Source: Psychrobacillus sp044762745
GTDB lineage: Bacteria > Bacillota > Bacilli > Bacillales_A > Planococcaceae
Length of the DNA stretch: 64,000 nt
Direction: 5' to 3'
NCBI RefSeq assembly: GCF_044762745.1
Contig: NZ_JBIWEX010000001.1
Span: 1-64,000, forward strand
Shown here: positions 16,623-25,575 of the stretch, one piece after another
How the letters are laid out: each line of letters opens with the position of its first letter
How positions within the stretch are numbered: the first letter of the stretch is position 1
Notes under the pieces: generated by a model
What the model saw: only the letters and a program-made list of their open reading frames with translations
The model's database searches: none
Told to the model about the DNA's origin: nothing
Program-made: the position numbers and the translations under genes

Positions 16623-17386
16623 ACTTGCACCTCACTTCGATGCTCCACTTTTCGAACTGCATGCCCGTACCAAGCCTCGAGCTGCTCATCACTCATTGCA
16701 TCCATGTCATTTTTAAATCCGTGGAAATGAATCGTCCGATTAAGACAGGCTACATGACTAATACTTTTCGATACAGCATCTACATCATGAGTTACTAAAA
16801 CAATCGTAATCTTATGTTCCCGATTTAAATGTGATAACATAAGATAAAACGAACGAACATTTTTACTATCCACACCTACTGTCGGCTCATCGAGTATTAG
16901 AACTTTTGGATTGCTGATTAAAGCTCTAGCAATAAATACACGTTGCTGCTGACCACCCGATAGCTCTCCAATATTCCGGTGTGCAAAGTTTTCCATCCCT
17001 ACCGATTTTAGCGCTTGTCGAACTTCTAATTGAACATTTTTCGGATATCCGCGAAATAAACCAATTTTTTTTACTAGCCCGCTTCGTACCACTTCTGCTA
17101 CTGTTGCAGGAAAACCCGTGTTAAAAGCATTCGATTTTTGGGAAACATAGCCTATTTGCTCTTTTTCTTTAAATTGGTCAACTGGTTGACCGAGTAGTAG
17201 AACCTTCCCGTTTGTTGGCTTTAGCAATCCAAGAATTATTTTTAATAATGTGGACTTTCCAGATCCATTAGGACCAATAATCGCTAAAAAGTCCCCTTCT
17301 GCAATCGTTAAATTTATATCTGTTAACGCTTTTGTTTGTTCATATTGATACGAAATATTGTCTAATTGTATTAATGGTGTAACCAT
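16619..17386 (-). CDS. znuC: Zinc ABC transporter ATP-binding protein (ZnuC/AdcC type)
   Basis: ATPase of the zinc importer, 255 residues. Walker A GPNGSGKST (about residues 37-45), signature LSGGQQQR, Walker B VLILDEP and the H-loop VTHD are all present. The ATG at 17386 is preceded by GAGGAAATAATAC. First gene of znuC-znuB-zur, behind a near-consensus Zur box. Confidence 0.93.
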   Translation of the reverse strand: MVTPLIQLDNISYQYEQTKALTDINLTIAEGDFLAIIGPNGSGKSTLLKIILGLLKPTNGKVLLLGQPVDQFKEKEQIGYVSQKSNAFNTGFPATVAEVVRSGLVKKIGLFRGYPKNVQLEVRQALKSVGMENFAHRNIGELSGGQQQRVFIARALISNPKVLILDEPTVGVDSKNVRSFYLMLSHLNREHKITIVLVTHDVDAVSKSISHVACLNRTIHFHGFKNDMDAMSDEQLEAWYGHAVRKVEHRSEVQV

Positions 17387-17408
17387 GTATTATTTCCTCT
17401 ATTCTAAT

Positions 17409-17423
17409 TCATAATCGTTACGA
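17409..17423 (-). promoter_or_regulatory. Zur box upstream of znuC
   Basis: The minus strand reads TCGTAACGATTATGA, a 7-1-7 match to the Fur-family Zur consensus TCGTAATNATTACGA with two departures. Placed 23-37 bp upstream of the znuC start, so the repressor would block the znuC-znuB-zur promoter when zinc is sufficient, including its own gene. Confidence 0.75.
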
Positions 17424-17491
17424 TTTACAATATTCAAGTATAGAGGAAAATTTGTCTTATGTAAATAAATAATACTTGAAAGGATGTTTAG

Positions 17492-17752
17492 GTGGATATT
17501 GCGAAGTTTATTATGCAATTACAAAACTGCTCTAAAAAGGAATTTAAAACAATTTTAAAAGGATTTGATATTAAATTATCCGATAAAGAATTAGATGGAG
17601 TTCACCCTTTATTACAAGAGATATCGTTATCATGGCTTGTGTTAGGGGTACCTCACTCCATTCAACAAAAGCTTATTGGGTTACTTGGTGAACAACGCGC
17701 AACAGCTTTATATAAAGAGATAATTGAAAAAGCACCCTCTTCTTTTAGCTAA
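17492..17752 (+). CDS. yqfT: DUF2624 family protein YqfT
   Basis: 86-residue soluble helical protein, MDIAKFIMQLQNCSKKEFK onward, without recognisable catalytic motifs. It matches the DUF2624 family represented by B. subtilis YqfT, which is also next to nfo (yqfS). GTG start at 17492 after AAGGATGTTTAG, a weak ribosome binding site. Its stop codon lies inside the loop region of a bidirectional terminator. Function unknown. Confidence 0.75.
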   Translation: MDIAKFIMQLQNCSKKEFKTILKGFDIKLSDKELDGVHPLLQEISLSWLVLGVPHSIQQKLIGLLGEQRATALYKEIIEKAPSSFS

Positions 17753-17769
17753 GAGAGGGTACTTTTTCG
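17726..17769. terminator. Bidirectional terminator between yqfT and nfo
   Basis: GAAAAAGCACCCTCTT pairs with AAGAGAGGGTACTTTTTC; T-rich on both strands. The yqfT stop codon (17750-17752) lies in it. Confidence 0.85.
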
Positions 17770-17771
17770 TT

Positions 17772-18656
17772 TTATCTTAAGGCATCGATTGCTTCTGGGT
17801 TAAATGATTTGGAACGAAGCATTTCAATTTCTATTTTGTAAGGAGCTTGTTTTGTTTTCGCATCTACTCCAACAAAAGGCGTTTCTAAAATTTTTGGTAT
17901 TTCTGTTAATTGTGGATGATGCACCACATTTAATAATGCGTCAAACCCAATCTCTCCGAAACCAATATTCTCATGTCTGTCTTTTGCTGCGCCGCGAACG
18001 TTTTTACTATCATTAATATGCAATACTTTCAAACGATCTAGTCCAATCGTTTTATCGAACTCGTTTAATACACCGTCAAAATCGTTTACTACATCGTAGC
18101 CTGCATCGTGAATATGACATGTATCTAAGCAAATAGACAGGCGATGATTATTCGTAACACCATCTATGATTTGTGCTAGCTCTTCAAATGTACGGCCGCA
18201 TTCAGAACCTTTTCCAGCCATCGTTTCTAATGCAATTTGTACCGAATAATCTTGTGATAGTACTTCATTTAGTCCTTCCACAATTTTAGCAATTCCGGCT
18301 TCTGCACCTGCACCGACATGCGCACCTGGGTGCAATACAATTTGCGTTGCACCAATTGCTGCAGTTCGCTCTACTTCTTTTTGTAAGAAATCTACTCCTA
18401 AAGCAAAGGTCTCTGGTTTTGTTGTATTTCCTAGGTTAATAATATACGGAGCATGTACAACAATATTTGATATTCCGTTTTCTTTCATATATTGCAATCC
18501 GGCTTCAATATTCAATTCCTCTATTGGTTTTCTACGAGTATTCTGGGGTGCGCCTGTATAAATCATAAATGTATTCGCACCATAAGAAGCTGCTTCTTTT
18601 CCTGATGTAAGAAGCATTTCTTTACCACTCATCGAAACATGTGATCCTAATAGCAT
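17772..18656 (-). CDS. nfo: Endonuclease IV (AP endonuclease), Nfo
   Basis: Cleaves the DNA backbone 5' of abasic sites in base excision repair; important in spores of Bacillus. TIM-barrel AP endonuclease family 2 signatures are present: VLHPGAHVG, ALETMAGKGSE, CLDTCHIHDAGYD and HINDSKNVRGAAKDRHENIG, which supply the trinuclear zinc ligands. 294 residues. Starts 13 bp after cshB with AGGGGGATAT as ribosome binding site, so the two form an operon as in B. subtilis yqfR-yqfS. Confidence 0.96.
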   Translation of the reverse strand: MLLGSHVSMSGKEMLLTSGKEAASYGANTFMIYTGAPQNTRRKPIEELNIEAGLQYMKENGISNIVVHAPYIINLGNTTKPETFALGVDFLQKEVERTAAIGATQIVLHPGAHVGAGAEAGIAKIVEGLNEVLSQDYSVQIALETMAGKGSECGRTFEELAQIIDGVTNNHRLSICLDTCHIHDAGYDVVNDFDGVLNEFDKTIGLDRLKVLHINDSKNVRGAAKDRHENIGFGEIGFDALLNVVHHPQLTEIPKILETPFVGVDAKTKQAPYKIEIEMLRSKSFNPEAIDALR

Positions 18657-18669
18657 TGGTATATCCCCC

Positions 18670-19968
18670 TTATTTCTTTCTGTTTTTAATACGACGCTCT
18701 CTTTTCTTCACTTTTTCCATTTCCCATTTCATATTGCGTTTATAGCCTGGTTTTACTTTTTTCGGCTTACGCACCAACGCTTTTGCTTTTGCATCTATTT
18801 CATTTTCCATTTTCGGACGGTTTTTACGAGCATGTCTATCTTTTAACTCGGACCACTCACCATTTATCACATCTTTATGTTCAAAGGTAATACCCATCTT
18901 CTCGATGCGATTTAATGCATCTTCATCCGATGGTTCATATAATGTAATCGCTAAACCTGTAAGCCCTGCTCGTGCAGTTCTTCCTACTCGGTGAATGAAA
19001 AATTCCAAATCGTCCGGAATTTCATAGTTAATCACATGGCTTACACCCGGAATATCGATCCCTCGTGCTGCCAAATCCGTTGCGACAATATATTGGAATT
19101 CTAAATCATGAATTTGCTTCATGACACGTGTACGTTCGCGAGGTGCGATATCTCCATGCACTACGCCTACTTTAATCCCATTTTCCTGCAAGAAACCCGC
19201 TACTTCATTTGCATTTTGCTTTGTATTGGCAAAAATAATTGCTAAATATGGATTAATCCCTTCCATAACTTCAAGCAAGCGTTTTTTACGTGATTTACTA
19301 CGAACTGGCACGACAGTAAAATCAATGCCTTCTGCTACCGGACGCTTGTCTCCAATTTTAATATGAACGGGTGCATCCATATATTTTTTCAAGAAAGGTT
19401 GTAGTTTTTCTGGGATCGTTGCAGAGAACACATACATTTCTAGTTGTTCTGGCATACGGGATGCAAACTGGTCGATTTCATTAATAAACCCTAAGTCGAA
19501 AGCTAAATCTGCTTCGTCTACTACTAAAATGTTAGAGGTATGCACAAGTAATGCTTGCTCTACCGTTAAATCTCGAAGCCTTCCTGGTGTACCTACAACA
19601 ATTTGTGGCTGCGTCTTTAATTTTTCAATCGATCGTGCTTTATCCGTTCCGCCGATAAATAACTTCGTTTGTATTTCTGTACCTTCTACTAGCTTGTTCA
19701 ACTCATTATAAATTTGTGTTGCAAGCTCTCTTGTTGGTGATGTAATAATTGCTTGTACTTCTTGTTTACTAGCATCTATTTTTTCAACAATTGGGATCAA
19801 AAAACTATGTGTTTTTCCTGTTCCAGTATGTGCTTGACCAATCGCACTTTTCCCTTTTAACACTAAAGGAATCATTTCTTTTTGAATTGGCGTTGGTTCT
19901 TGGAAGCCTAATTTATCAATTGCATGTTGTAAAAAAGGCTGAAAATTATAATCTGTATATTTGGACAT
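18670..19968 (-). CDS. cshB: DEAD-box RNA helicase CshB
   Basis: ATP-dependent RNA helicase, likely in cold adaptation and ribosome or mRNA handling. Motifs: Q-motif (F..PTPIQ), I AHTGTGKT, II VVDEADLAFD, III FSATIP, VI HRVGRTARAG. Lysine/arginine-rich C-terminal tail. The start at 19968 (MSKYTDYNF) follows GGAGGGACT; a longer frame to 20031 covers the promoter region. 432 residues, close to B. subtilis CshB (YqfR), which also precedes nfo. Confidence 0.94.
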   Translation of the reverse strand: MSKYTDYNFQPFLQHAIDKLGFQEPTPIQKEMIPLVLKGKSAIGQAHTGTGKTHSFLIPIVEKIDASKQEVQAIITSPTRELATQIYNELNKLVEGTEIQTKLFIGGTDKARSIEKLKTQPQIVVGTPGRLRDLTVEQALLVHTSNILVVDEADLAFDLGFINEIDQFASRMPEQLEMYVFSATIPEKLQPFLKKYMDAPVHIKIGDKRPVAEGIDFTVVPVRSKSRKKRLLEVMEGINPYLAIIFANTKQNANEVAGFLQENGIKVGVVHGDIAPRERTRVMKQIHDLEFQYIVATDLAARGIDIPGVSHVINYEIPDDLEFFIHRVGRTARAGLTGLAITLYEPSDEDALNRIEKMGITFEHKDVINGEWSELKDRHARKNRPKMENEIDAKAKALVRKPKKVKPGYKRNMKWEMEKVKKRERRIKNRKK

Positions 19969-20073
19969 TTGAGTCCCTCCCTCACATTTATTTATTGTAC
20001 CACGATTGTACATAAAACGTATAATTTGCATAGAATAGATTAGTCTTTATTTGCTCGAAAGGAGATGAAAAAA

Positions 20074-20709
20074 ATGCGTTACGAATCTTTTTACCCGTTT
20101 TCTCAAGCTAGAAATACAGGTGGTGGTTTTTTTAATTTTGCAGGTGCTCCCCATACTCCGCCTTCCTCGCCTTTTGGAAACTTTTTTGGTAGAGGTCCAG
20201 GAAACTTTTCCACACCTACAGCTCCTACTAGCCAAGGTGGAGGATTTTTCAGTAATCTTGGAAATTTAGCTTCCAATATGGGACCAAATAGCCCTACCGG
20301 CAATATATTGGGTAATATTGGAAGTATGGCAGGTCGAATGCAATCGAATAGTCCATTAGGAGGTATGGCTGGTGGGATGCAATCAAATAATCCATTCGGA
20401 GGTATGGCTCAAGGAGCTCAGGCAGCACAAGGTCCTAGTAAAGCAATGTCCTATTTACAAACGGCAGACAAATTTTTAAATACCGCTCAACAAATTACTC
20501 CAATGGTAAGGCAATACGCTCCAATGTTTCAAAATATACCAGCACTATTTAAACTATATCGCGGGTTTCAAAGTATTCCAAATGCGGCTACCACTGCTTC
20601 CACTGCAACTACGAATGTCGCTTCGGCTGCATCCAATGTAGCAAGAACCGCCGCAGCCGTAGCTACTAATGGTGCTTCGCTACCGCGTATTTTCCAACCA
20701 CCTTTCTAA
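20074..20709 (+). CDS. yqfQ: YqfQ/VrrA family Gly-Asn-Met-rich protein
   Basis: 211-residue low-complexity protein: N-terminus MRYESFYPFSQARNTGGGFFNF, then Gly/Pro/Asn/Ser repeats with an imperfect NNPFGGMAQG-type repetition (residues ~90-120), then a conserved helical part QQITPMVRQYAPMFQNIPALFKLYR and an Ala/Thr tail. This is the YqfQ/VrrA family, whose repeats vary in number between strains in Bacillus. Start at 20074 gives 9 nt from AAAGGAG; an ATG at 20065 directly abuts that site. Function unknown; location before ispH is conserved. Confidence 0.8.
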   Translation: MRYESFYPFSQARNTGGGFFNFAGAPHTPPSSPFGNFFGRGPGNFSTPTAPTSQGGGFFSNLGNLASNMGPNSPTGNILGNIGSMAGRMQSNSPLGGMAGGMQSNNPFGGMAQGAQAAQGPSKAMSYLQTADKFLNTAQQITPMVRQYAPMFQNIPALFKLYRGFQSIPNAATTASTATTNVASAASNVARTAAAVATNGASLPRIFQPPF

Positions 20710-20731
20710 CATTAGAAAGGTGGGGCCTTTA
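20697..20731 (+). terminator. Terminator overlapping the yqfQ stop codon
   Basis: CCACCTTTCTAA pairs with TTAGAAAGGTGG around CA; the stop TAA (20707-20709) is in the 5' arm. The 3' flank is only weakly T-rich (GGGCCTTT). Confidence 0.55.
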
Positions 20732-20811
20732 TGAAAAAAGTTAATCTTTTGTATTCATGTTAGAGCTCCGTTATAATAGATGTATGTTCGTACCAGAAGG
20801 GAGTTTCTGAA

Positions 20812-21792
20812 ATGATTGTACAAAAAATTTCGCCAAGAGGATATTGTTATGGTGTGGTCGATGCAATGATTATTGCCCGCAATGCTGCACTTGATACTAC
20901 TCTTCCACGGCCTATATATATATTAGGAATGATTGTCCATAACAAACATGTAACAGATGCATTTGAACAAGATGGAATTATTACGTTAGACGGTGAAAAT
21001 CGTTTAGATATTCTTTCTAAAGTGGACGAAGGTACTGTGATCTTTACTGCACACGGAGTATCTCCCGAAGTAAAAGAACTTGCTCGTAAAAAAGGATTAG
21101 TATCGATTGACGCTACTTGTCCTGATGTGACAGTCACCCATGATTTGATTAGAGAAAAAACAGCAGAAGGCTTTGACATTATTTATATTGGGAAAAAAGG
21201 TCATCCAGAGCCAGAAGGTGCAATTGGCGTTGCACCAGACAAAGTACATCTCGTCCAAACATTACAAGATGTTGAAAACTTAACACTTGAAACTGATAGA
21301 TTACTCGTAACAAACCAAACAACGATGTCTCAATGGGATGTTGTACATCTAATGGATAGATTAAAAGATAAATATCCACATATTGAGGTTCATAAAGAAA
21401 TTTGTCTTGCAACACAAGTCCGACAAGAAGCAGTTGCGGAACAAGCCGGAGAAGCAGATCTCTTAATCGTTGTAGGAGATCCGATGAGTAATAACTCTAA
21501 TAGACTAACACAAGTTTCAGAAGAAATTGCAGGAACTCCTTCTTATCGCATTGGAGACATTTCAGACCTAAAGCTAGAGTGGTTAGAAAATATAAATCAT
21601 GTAGCGGTTACCGCTGGTGCATCCACTCCTACTCCAATTGTGAAAGAAGTTATTCAATTTCTAGAGAAATACGACCCGAAAGATCCTACAACACATGATA
21701 CAACGAAAAAAGTAATGCCTGAAAAAATATTACCAAAAATAAAAGTACCAAAACCTGTAGATCGAATTGAACCATACCCAGTTAATAACTAA
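20812..21792 (+). CDS. ispH: 4-hydroxy-3-methylbut-2-enyl diphosphate reductase IspH (LytB)
   Basis: Last enzyme of the MEP pathway; makes IPP and DMAPP from HMBPP with a [4Fe-4S] cluster. Cluster cysteines: Cys12 (SPRGYCYGV), DATCPDVTV and KEICLATQVRQ. Also the THEGxT-equivalent THD/HGVSPEV region and NNSNRL. 326 residues, with a proline/lysine-rich C-terminal extension after about residue 295, as in other Bacillales. The ATG follows AGAAGGGAG. Monocistronic with terminator. Confidence 0.95.
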   Translation: MIVQKISPRGYCYGVVDAMIIARNAALDTTLPRPIYILGMIVHNKHVTDAFEQDGIITLDGENRLDILSKVDEGTVIFTAHGVSPEVKELARKKGLVSIDATCPDVTVTHDLIREKTAEGFDIIYIGKKGHPEPEGAIGVAPDKVHLVQTLQDVENLTLETDRLLVTNQTTMSQWDVVHLMDRLKDKYPHIEVHKEICLATQVRQEAVAEQAGEADLLIVVGDPMSNNSNRLTQVSEEIAGTPSYRIGDISDLKLEWLENINHVAVTAGASTPTPIVKEVIQFLEKYDPKDPTTHDTTKKVMPEKILPKIKVPKPVDRIEPYPVNN

Positions 21793-21794
21793 GT

Positions 21795-21833
21795 AAAAAG
21801 AAGCTGCTTCGATAGTGGAAGCAGCTTCTTTTT
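21795..21833. terminator. Bidirectional terminator between ispH and yqfO
   Basis: AAAAAGAAGCTGCTTC pairs with GAAGCAGCTTCTTTTT around GATAGT/GTG loop. Confidence 0.9.
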
Positions 21834-22950
21834 ATATAAGTTGAAAGGGTTCTGTAGAAAGCTTAGATGGAATGAATGTACAAGCGATGTTTTTTCCCTT
21901 GCACTTATCATTCATATAGTTGGAAACACCTGTTTTCATAATTTGCTCAATATGATGTCCCGGATCAATGACTGCTAGACCAATCGCTTCAGCATCTTGC
22001 GCTACATGAAAATACAAATCTCCCGTGATCAACACGTCTGCACCGGCTCTTTTTGCTGTTTGAATGTATTTATTACCATCCCCACCTAATACTGCGACTT
22101 TTTGAACAGGCTTATCTAACTCTCCAACTACACGAACAAACGGCACTTGTAATTGGTTTTTCACTGTTTGGGCATACGCAGAAAGACTAATCGAATTTGG
22201 TAATGTACCTACTCTTCCTAGTCCTTTTTCGTTTACTTCTACATCCAGTTCGTATAAATCATACGCAGGCTCTTCATAAGGATGCGTTGCAAGCAATGCT
22301 TTTAGCACACGATTTTTAATCGTACTTGGCAATACTACTTCTATTTTATCTTCCTCAACGATAGAAAGCTCATTTGCTTGACCAATATAAGGATCTGCAT
22401 TGTTAGAAGGTTTGAAACGTCCTTCTCCTTGTGAGATGAAACTACAATCGGTATAGTCACCAATTTGACCAGCTCCCGCGTTTGCTAAAGCTGCTCTTAC
22501 TTGTTCCGTTGATTCTTTAGGCGTGAATACAGCTAGCTTTATTAACTTTTCAGCAGTTGTTCGCTCTAATATTTTTACATTTTCTAGCTGCAATGCATTT
22601 GCTAGTAAATCGTTTACTCCTCCAGTTGCTATATCGAGATTCGTATGCGCTGCGTATACTGCAATATCATTTTTGATTAATCGTTCGATTAGTTTTCCTT
22701 GTGGTAAATCTGTACGCATATTTTTCATCCCTCGATATATAGGAGGATGGTGCGCAATGATTAACTCACATCCTAGCTCTATGGCTTCTTGTACAACCTT
22801 TGGGTTTACATCAAGTGTAACAAGTACTTTAGAAACCGGCTTATTTAGTGTACCTACTTGAAGTCCAATCGAATCACCTTCGACGGCTAGTGATTTTGGT
22901 GCCCATTGTTCAAATAGAGAGATGATCTGTTGACCATTAGTTTGCTTCAT
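21832..22950 (-). CDS. yqfO: Nif3-like dinuclear metal centre protein YqfO
   Basis: NIF3/DUF34 family, 372 residues: two Nif3 halves carrying histidine ligands (IIAHHPPIYRG; AVIDPGHHIEQ) separated by a PII-like insertion domain (about residues 130-235). Members are proposed GTP cyclohydrolase 1 type 2 homologues or metal-chaperone-like proteins; actual activity is unsettled. Starts 3 bp after the trmK stop; the pair is conserved in Firmicutes (yqfN-yqfO). Confidence 0.92.
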   Translation of the reverse strand: MKQTNGQQIISLFEQWAPKSLAVEGDSIGLQVGTLNKPVSKVLVTLDVNPKVVQEAIELGCELIIAHHPPIYRGMKNMRTDLPQGKLIERLIKNDIAVYAAHTNLDIATGGVNDLLANALQLENVKILERTTAEKLIKLAVFTPKESTEQVRAALANAGAGQIGDYTDCSFISQGEGRFKPSNNADPYIGQANELSIVEEDKIEVVLPSTIKNRVLKALLATHPYEEPAYDLYELDVEVNEKGLGRVGTLPNSISLSAYAQTVKNQLQVPFVRVVGELDKPVQKVAVLGGDGNKYIQTAKRAGADVLITGDLYFHVAQDAEAIGLAVIDPGHHIEQIMKTGVSNYMNDKCKGKNIACTFIPSKLSTEPFQLI

Positions 22951-22953
22951 TTT

Positions 22954-23646
22954 TTATAAGACCTCCTTCACTAAAGCGATTTTACCTTCAAGCTCTTCTT
23001 TCTTATGTTGTACTTCTTGGGACTCTGTTGTTTTATTTAATTGGTCTTTGATTCGTTGCCATTCGCGAAGTTCGTTTGTCCATTTTTTATGGAAAACAGA
23101 GGATTTTTCTTTCATCAAAAGAGGACCAACTAGTAGTTCTTGTTCGGTTAGTTCCATTTGCCCTTTTTGAAGGAGTAAAATTTCATAAATTTTGTCATGC
23201 TCTTCTAATATTGTTTCGTTTACGATTTTCCAATTTTCTTTTTGTGCCCATTCACGAATTGACTTCGCATGCACATTCGGTTGTAATATTAAATTTTCTA
23301 CTGTTGAAAGTTTTTCTTTCCCAGCTTCTAGTATAGAAGCAATGAGTGGACCTCCCATACCCGCAATAGTGATTGTTTGCACATTATCTGTTAGTTGAAT
23401 AACATCTAGCCCATTTCCAAACCGTACTTCTATTTGTTTTTCTAACCCTTCATTTCTTACTTGCTTTTGTGCGGATTCAAATGGGCCCTTTACTACTTCT
23501 CCCGCAATTGCTTGCGTAATAATTCCCTCATGCACTAAATAGCAAGGCAAATAAGCGTGGTCACTTCCAATATCCGCCAAAATAGTATTTTCTTCAACGA
23601 AGGAAGCAACTGTTTTTAGTCGTTCCGATAAATTTTTTGCATTCAC
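22954..23646 (-). CDS. trmK: tRNA (adenine(22)-N1)-methyltransferase TrmK
   Basis: Methylates N1 of A22 in the D-loop region of bacterial tRNAs using SAM. The 230-residue protein has a class I methyltransferase fold with motif I ADIGSDHAYLP (residues ~24-34) and a C-terminal coiled-coil (residues ~165-225, rich in K/E). The TIAGMGGPLIASIL segment is the family hallmark. Equivalent of B. subtilis YqfN/TrmK; upstream of yqfO. Confidence 0.94.
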   Translation of the reverse strand: MNAKNLSERLKTVASFVEENTILADIGSDHAYLPCYLVHEGIITQAIAGEVVKGPFESAQKQVRNEGLEKQIEVRFGNGLDVIQLTDNVQTITIAGMGGPLIASILEAGKEKLSTVENLILQPNVHAKSIREWAQKENWKIVNETILEEHDKIYEILLLQKGQMELTEQELLVGPLLMKEKSSVFHKKWTNELREWQRIKDQLNKTTESQEVQHKKEELEGKIALVKEVL

Positions 23647-23702
23647 TTGTAAACACCTCAGGCTTATTATAACAAAAAGGAATAAAAGCGCATAAAAAAT
23701 TG

Positions 23703-23741
23703 AAAAAGACCCCGATTTTCTACAAAATCCGAGGTCTTTTT
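23703..23741 (-). terminator. Terminator of cccA
   Basis: AAAAAGACCCCGATTTT pairs with AAAATCCGAGGTCTTTTT (one mismatch), T-rich on both strands. Confidence 0.9.
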
Positions 23742-23751
23742 ATGATTCATA

Positions 23752-24123
23752 TTATTGTCCTAAAGATTTAACCCATGCAGCCATAGCATCGATATCTTCA
23801 GCTGGTACTAAACCACCTGGCATCATACCTTTACCATTTGCTAAAATGTCTTTGATTTCATCTTCAGATAATGTAGTTGCTACTAGAGAAGGGAAGTTAC
23901 CTTGTCCTTCAAAATTGCTACCGTGACAGCTGATACATTTACCTTGAGCGAATTCCGCTGGATCAAATCCACCAGTTGATGCAGTCTCACCGCCGCCATT
24001 AGCAGCTTCTTCCGTTGCAGCAATTTCTTCTTTATTGCTTACGCCTTCCATTGATAAGAAGAAAATTAAACCAATTCCAAATGCCATAATTAGTATAAAT
24101 GGAATAATTGGATTCTTTTTCAT
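23752..24123 (-). CDS. cccA: Cytochrome c550, membrane-anchored
   Basis: Small c-type cytochrome of the respiratory chain, facing the outside of the membrane. N-terminal membrane anchor (about residues 6-24), a Glu/Ala/Gly-rich linker, then a haem domain with CISCH (Cys63, Cys66, His67) and a distal methionine in GMMPGG. 123 residues, matching B. subtilis CccA, which is likewise close to sigA. Own terminator; upstream 136 bp contain its promoter region. Confidence 0.93.
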   Translation of the reverse strand: MKKNPIIPFILIMAFGIGLIFFLSMEGVSNKEEIAATEEAANGGGETASTGGFDPAEFAQGKCISCHGSNFEGQGNFPSLVATTLSEDEIKDILANGKGMMPGGLVPAEDIDAMAAWVKSLGQ

Positions 24124-24260
24124 AATTTACCCTCCCTCTTGATATGTACTTTTCAAAAATAGAATTAGTCAACACTAATATTGTACTGCATTCTCACGAA
24201 AACGAAAAGTCCAAATGAGGAAGTTTTATATCTTTGTGACAATTTAGACATAATTTCGAC

Positions 24261-25400
24261 TTAGCATCCAATATGTCTTGCGATTACCATACGCTGAACT
24301 TCAGAGGTACCTTCTCCAATTTCAAGAAGTTTTGCATCTCTCATAAAACGTTCTACTTCATATTCTTTCATGTAACCATATCCACCATGAATTTGAATTG
24401 CTTGATCTGCGACTTCCATCGCAATTTCTGACGCATACAGTTTGCACATAGAAGCTTCTTTTCCAAATGCTCGACCTTGGTCCTTCAGCCATGCCGCTTT
24501 ATATACCATCGTTCGAGCCAATTCGATTTTCATCGACATATCTGCTAACTTAAATTGCGTTACTTGGAATTCAGAAAGGGTTTTTCCAAATTGTTTTCGT
24601 TCTTTTGAGTAGCGTAATGCACGGTCAAATGCAGCTTGTGCAATTCCTACCGCCATCGCGCCAATACCAATTCGACCGCCATCAAGCGTCACTAAAAATT
24701 GCCTAAACCCATTGCCACGCTTCCCAAGCAAATTTTCTTGTGGCACTCGAACATTTTCAAGTACTAATTCTGTTGTATTAGAAGCGTTCAGTCCCATTTT
24801 CTCATAGTTGTCGATGACCTTAAAACCATCTGCATCTGTCGGTACGATAATCGCTGATATTTCTTTTTTACCATCTTTTATATCTGTTATTGCCGTTAAG
24901 GCCAGATGTTTTGCATAGCTTGCATTAGTGATAAAAGATTTATTGCCATTAATCACAAAATCACTGCCATCTTCTTTTGCAGTGGTTTGAGTTCCACCCG
25001 CATCCGATCCAGCGTTAGGTTCTGTTAGACCGAATGCTCCAAAAGATTCTCCTGTACAAATTGGTACTAAATACTTTTGCTTCTGTTCTTCCGTTCCAAA
25101 CAAGTTTAGAGGAGCTCCACCTAGTGAAATATGTGCAGAGTAGGTGATTCCGGTTGATGCACATGCACGACTCAGTTCCTCTGTAACAATAGCAAAACTT
25201 ACTGTATCTGCCCCTGCTCCACCATATTCTTCTGCAAACGGCAAGCCCATCATCCCCATGTCGGCTAACTGTTTGAAGATTTCTTTCGGAAACTCTTTCG
25301 TTTTGTCTCTTTCCATTGCACCTGGTGCTACTACTTCATCCGCAAATTCATGTATCGTCTTGCGGATCATTTGTTGTTCTTGCGTCAAATCAAAGTTCAT
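24261..25400 (-). CDS. Acyl-CoA dehydrogenase
   Basis: FAD-dependent enzyme oxidising acyl-CoA to trans-2-enoyl-CoA in fatty acid or branched-chain amino acid breakdown; short-chain/MmgC-like. N-terminal helical domain from MNFDLTQEQQMIRKT, FAD-binding stretch AFGLTEPNAGSDAGG, C-terminal IQIHGGYGYMKEYEVER and IGEGTSEVQR with the putative catalytic glutamate. The ATG at 25400 lies 8 nt after AAAGGGG; a frame to 25511 runs into the upstream terminator. 379 residues. Not part of the sigA region in B. subtilis, so it is an addition here, with the uronate operon. Exact substrate cannot be read from sequence. Confidence 0.9.
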   Translation of the reverse strand: MNFDLTQEQQMIRKTIHEFADEVVAPGAMERDKTKEFPKEIFKQLADMGMMGLPFAEEYGGAGADTVSFAIVTEELSRACASTGITYSAHISLGGAPLNLFGTEEQKQKYLVPICTGESFGAFGLTEPNAGSDAGGTQTTAKEDGSDFVINGNKSFITNASYAKHLALTAITDIKDGKKEISAIIVPTDADGFKVIDNYEKMGLNASNTTELVLENVRVPQENLLGKRGNGFRQFLVTLDGGRIGIGAMAVGIAQAAFDRALRYSKERKQFGKTLSEFQVTQFKLADMSMKIELARTMVYKAAWLKDQGRAFGKEASMCKLYASEIAMEVADQAIQIHGGYGYMKEYEVERFMRDAKLLEIGEGTSEVQRMVIARHIGC

Positions 25401-25518
25401 TTCTGCCATCCCCTTTGTTAATATTGAAACGCTTACTATTTCATTATACTGAAAATAAAAATATTTTGGAGTTTTATATAAAAAAAGAAGGCTATGTTGA
25501 AAAGTTTTCAACCGAATT

Positions 25519-25566
25519 TTAAAAAAACTGCCTTATATTCTTGTTCCCAAGAATTTTAAGACAGCT
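25519..25566 (-). terminator. Terminator of the uronate operon after gntP
   Basis: ACTGCCTTATATTCTTG pairs with CAAGAATTTTAAGACAG-type arm around GTTCC; seven A at 25521-25527 give the U-tract on the minus strand. Confidence 0.85.
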
Positions 25567-25575
25567 TCTATATAC

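Noticed and set aside
25400..25450. Possible cre or FadR-type operator upstream of the acyl-CoA dehydrogenase gene (GAAACGCTTACTATTTC)
   Set aside because: The palindrome is imperfect and one base short of the cre consensus; not enough to call.
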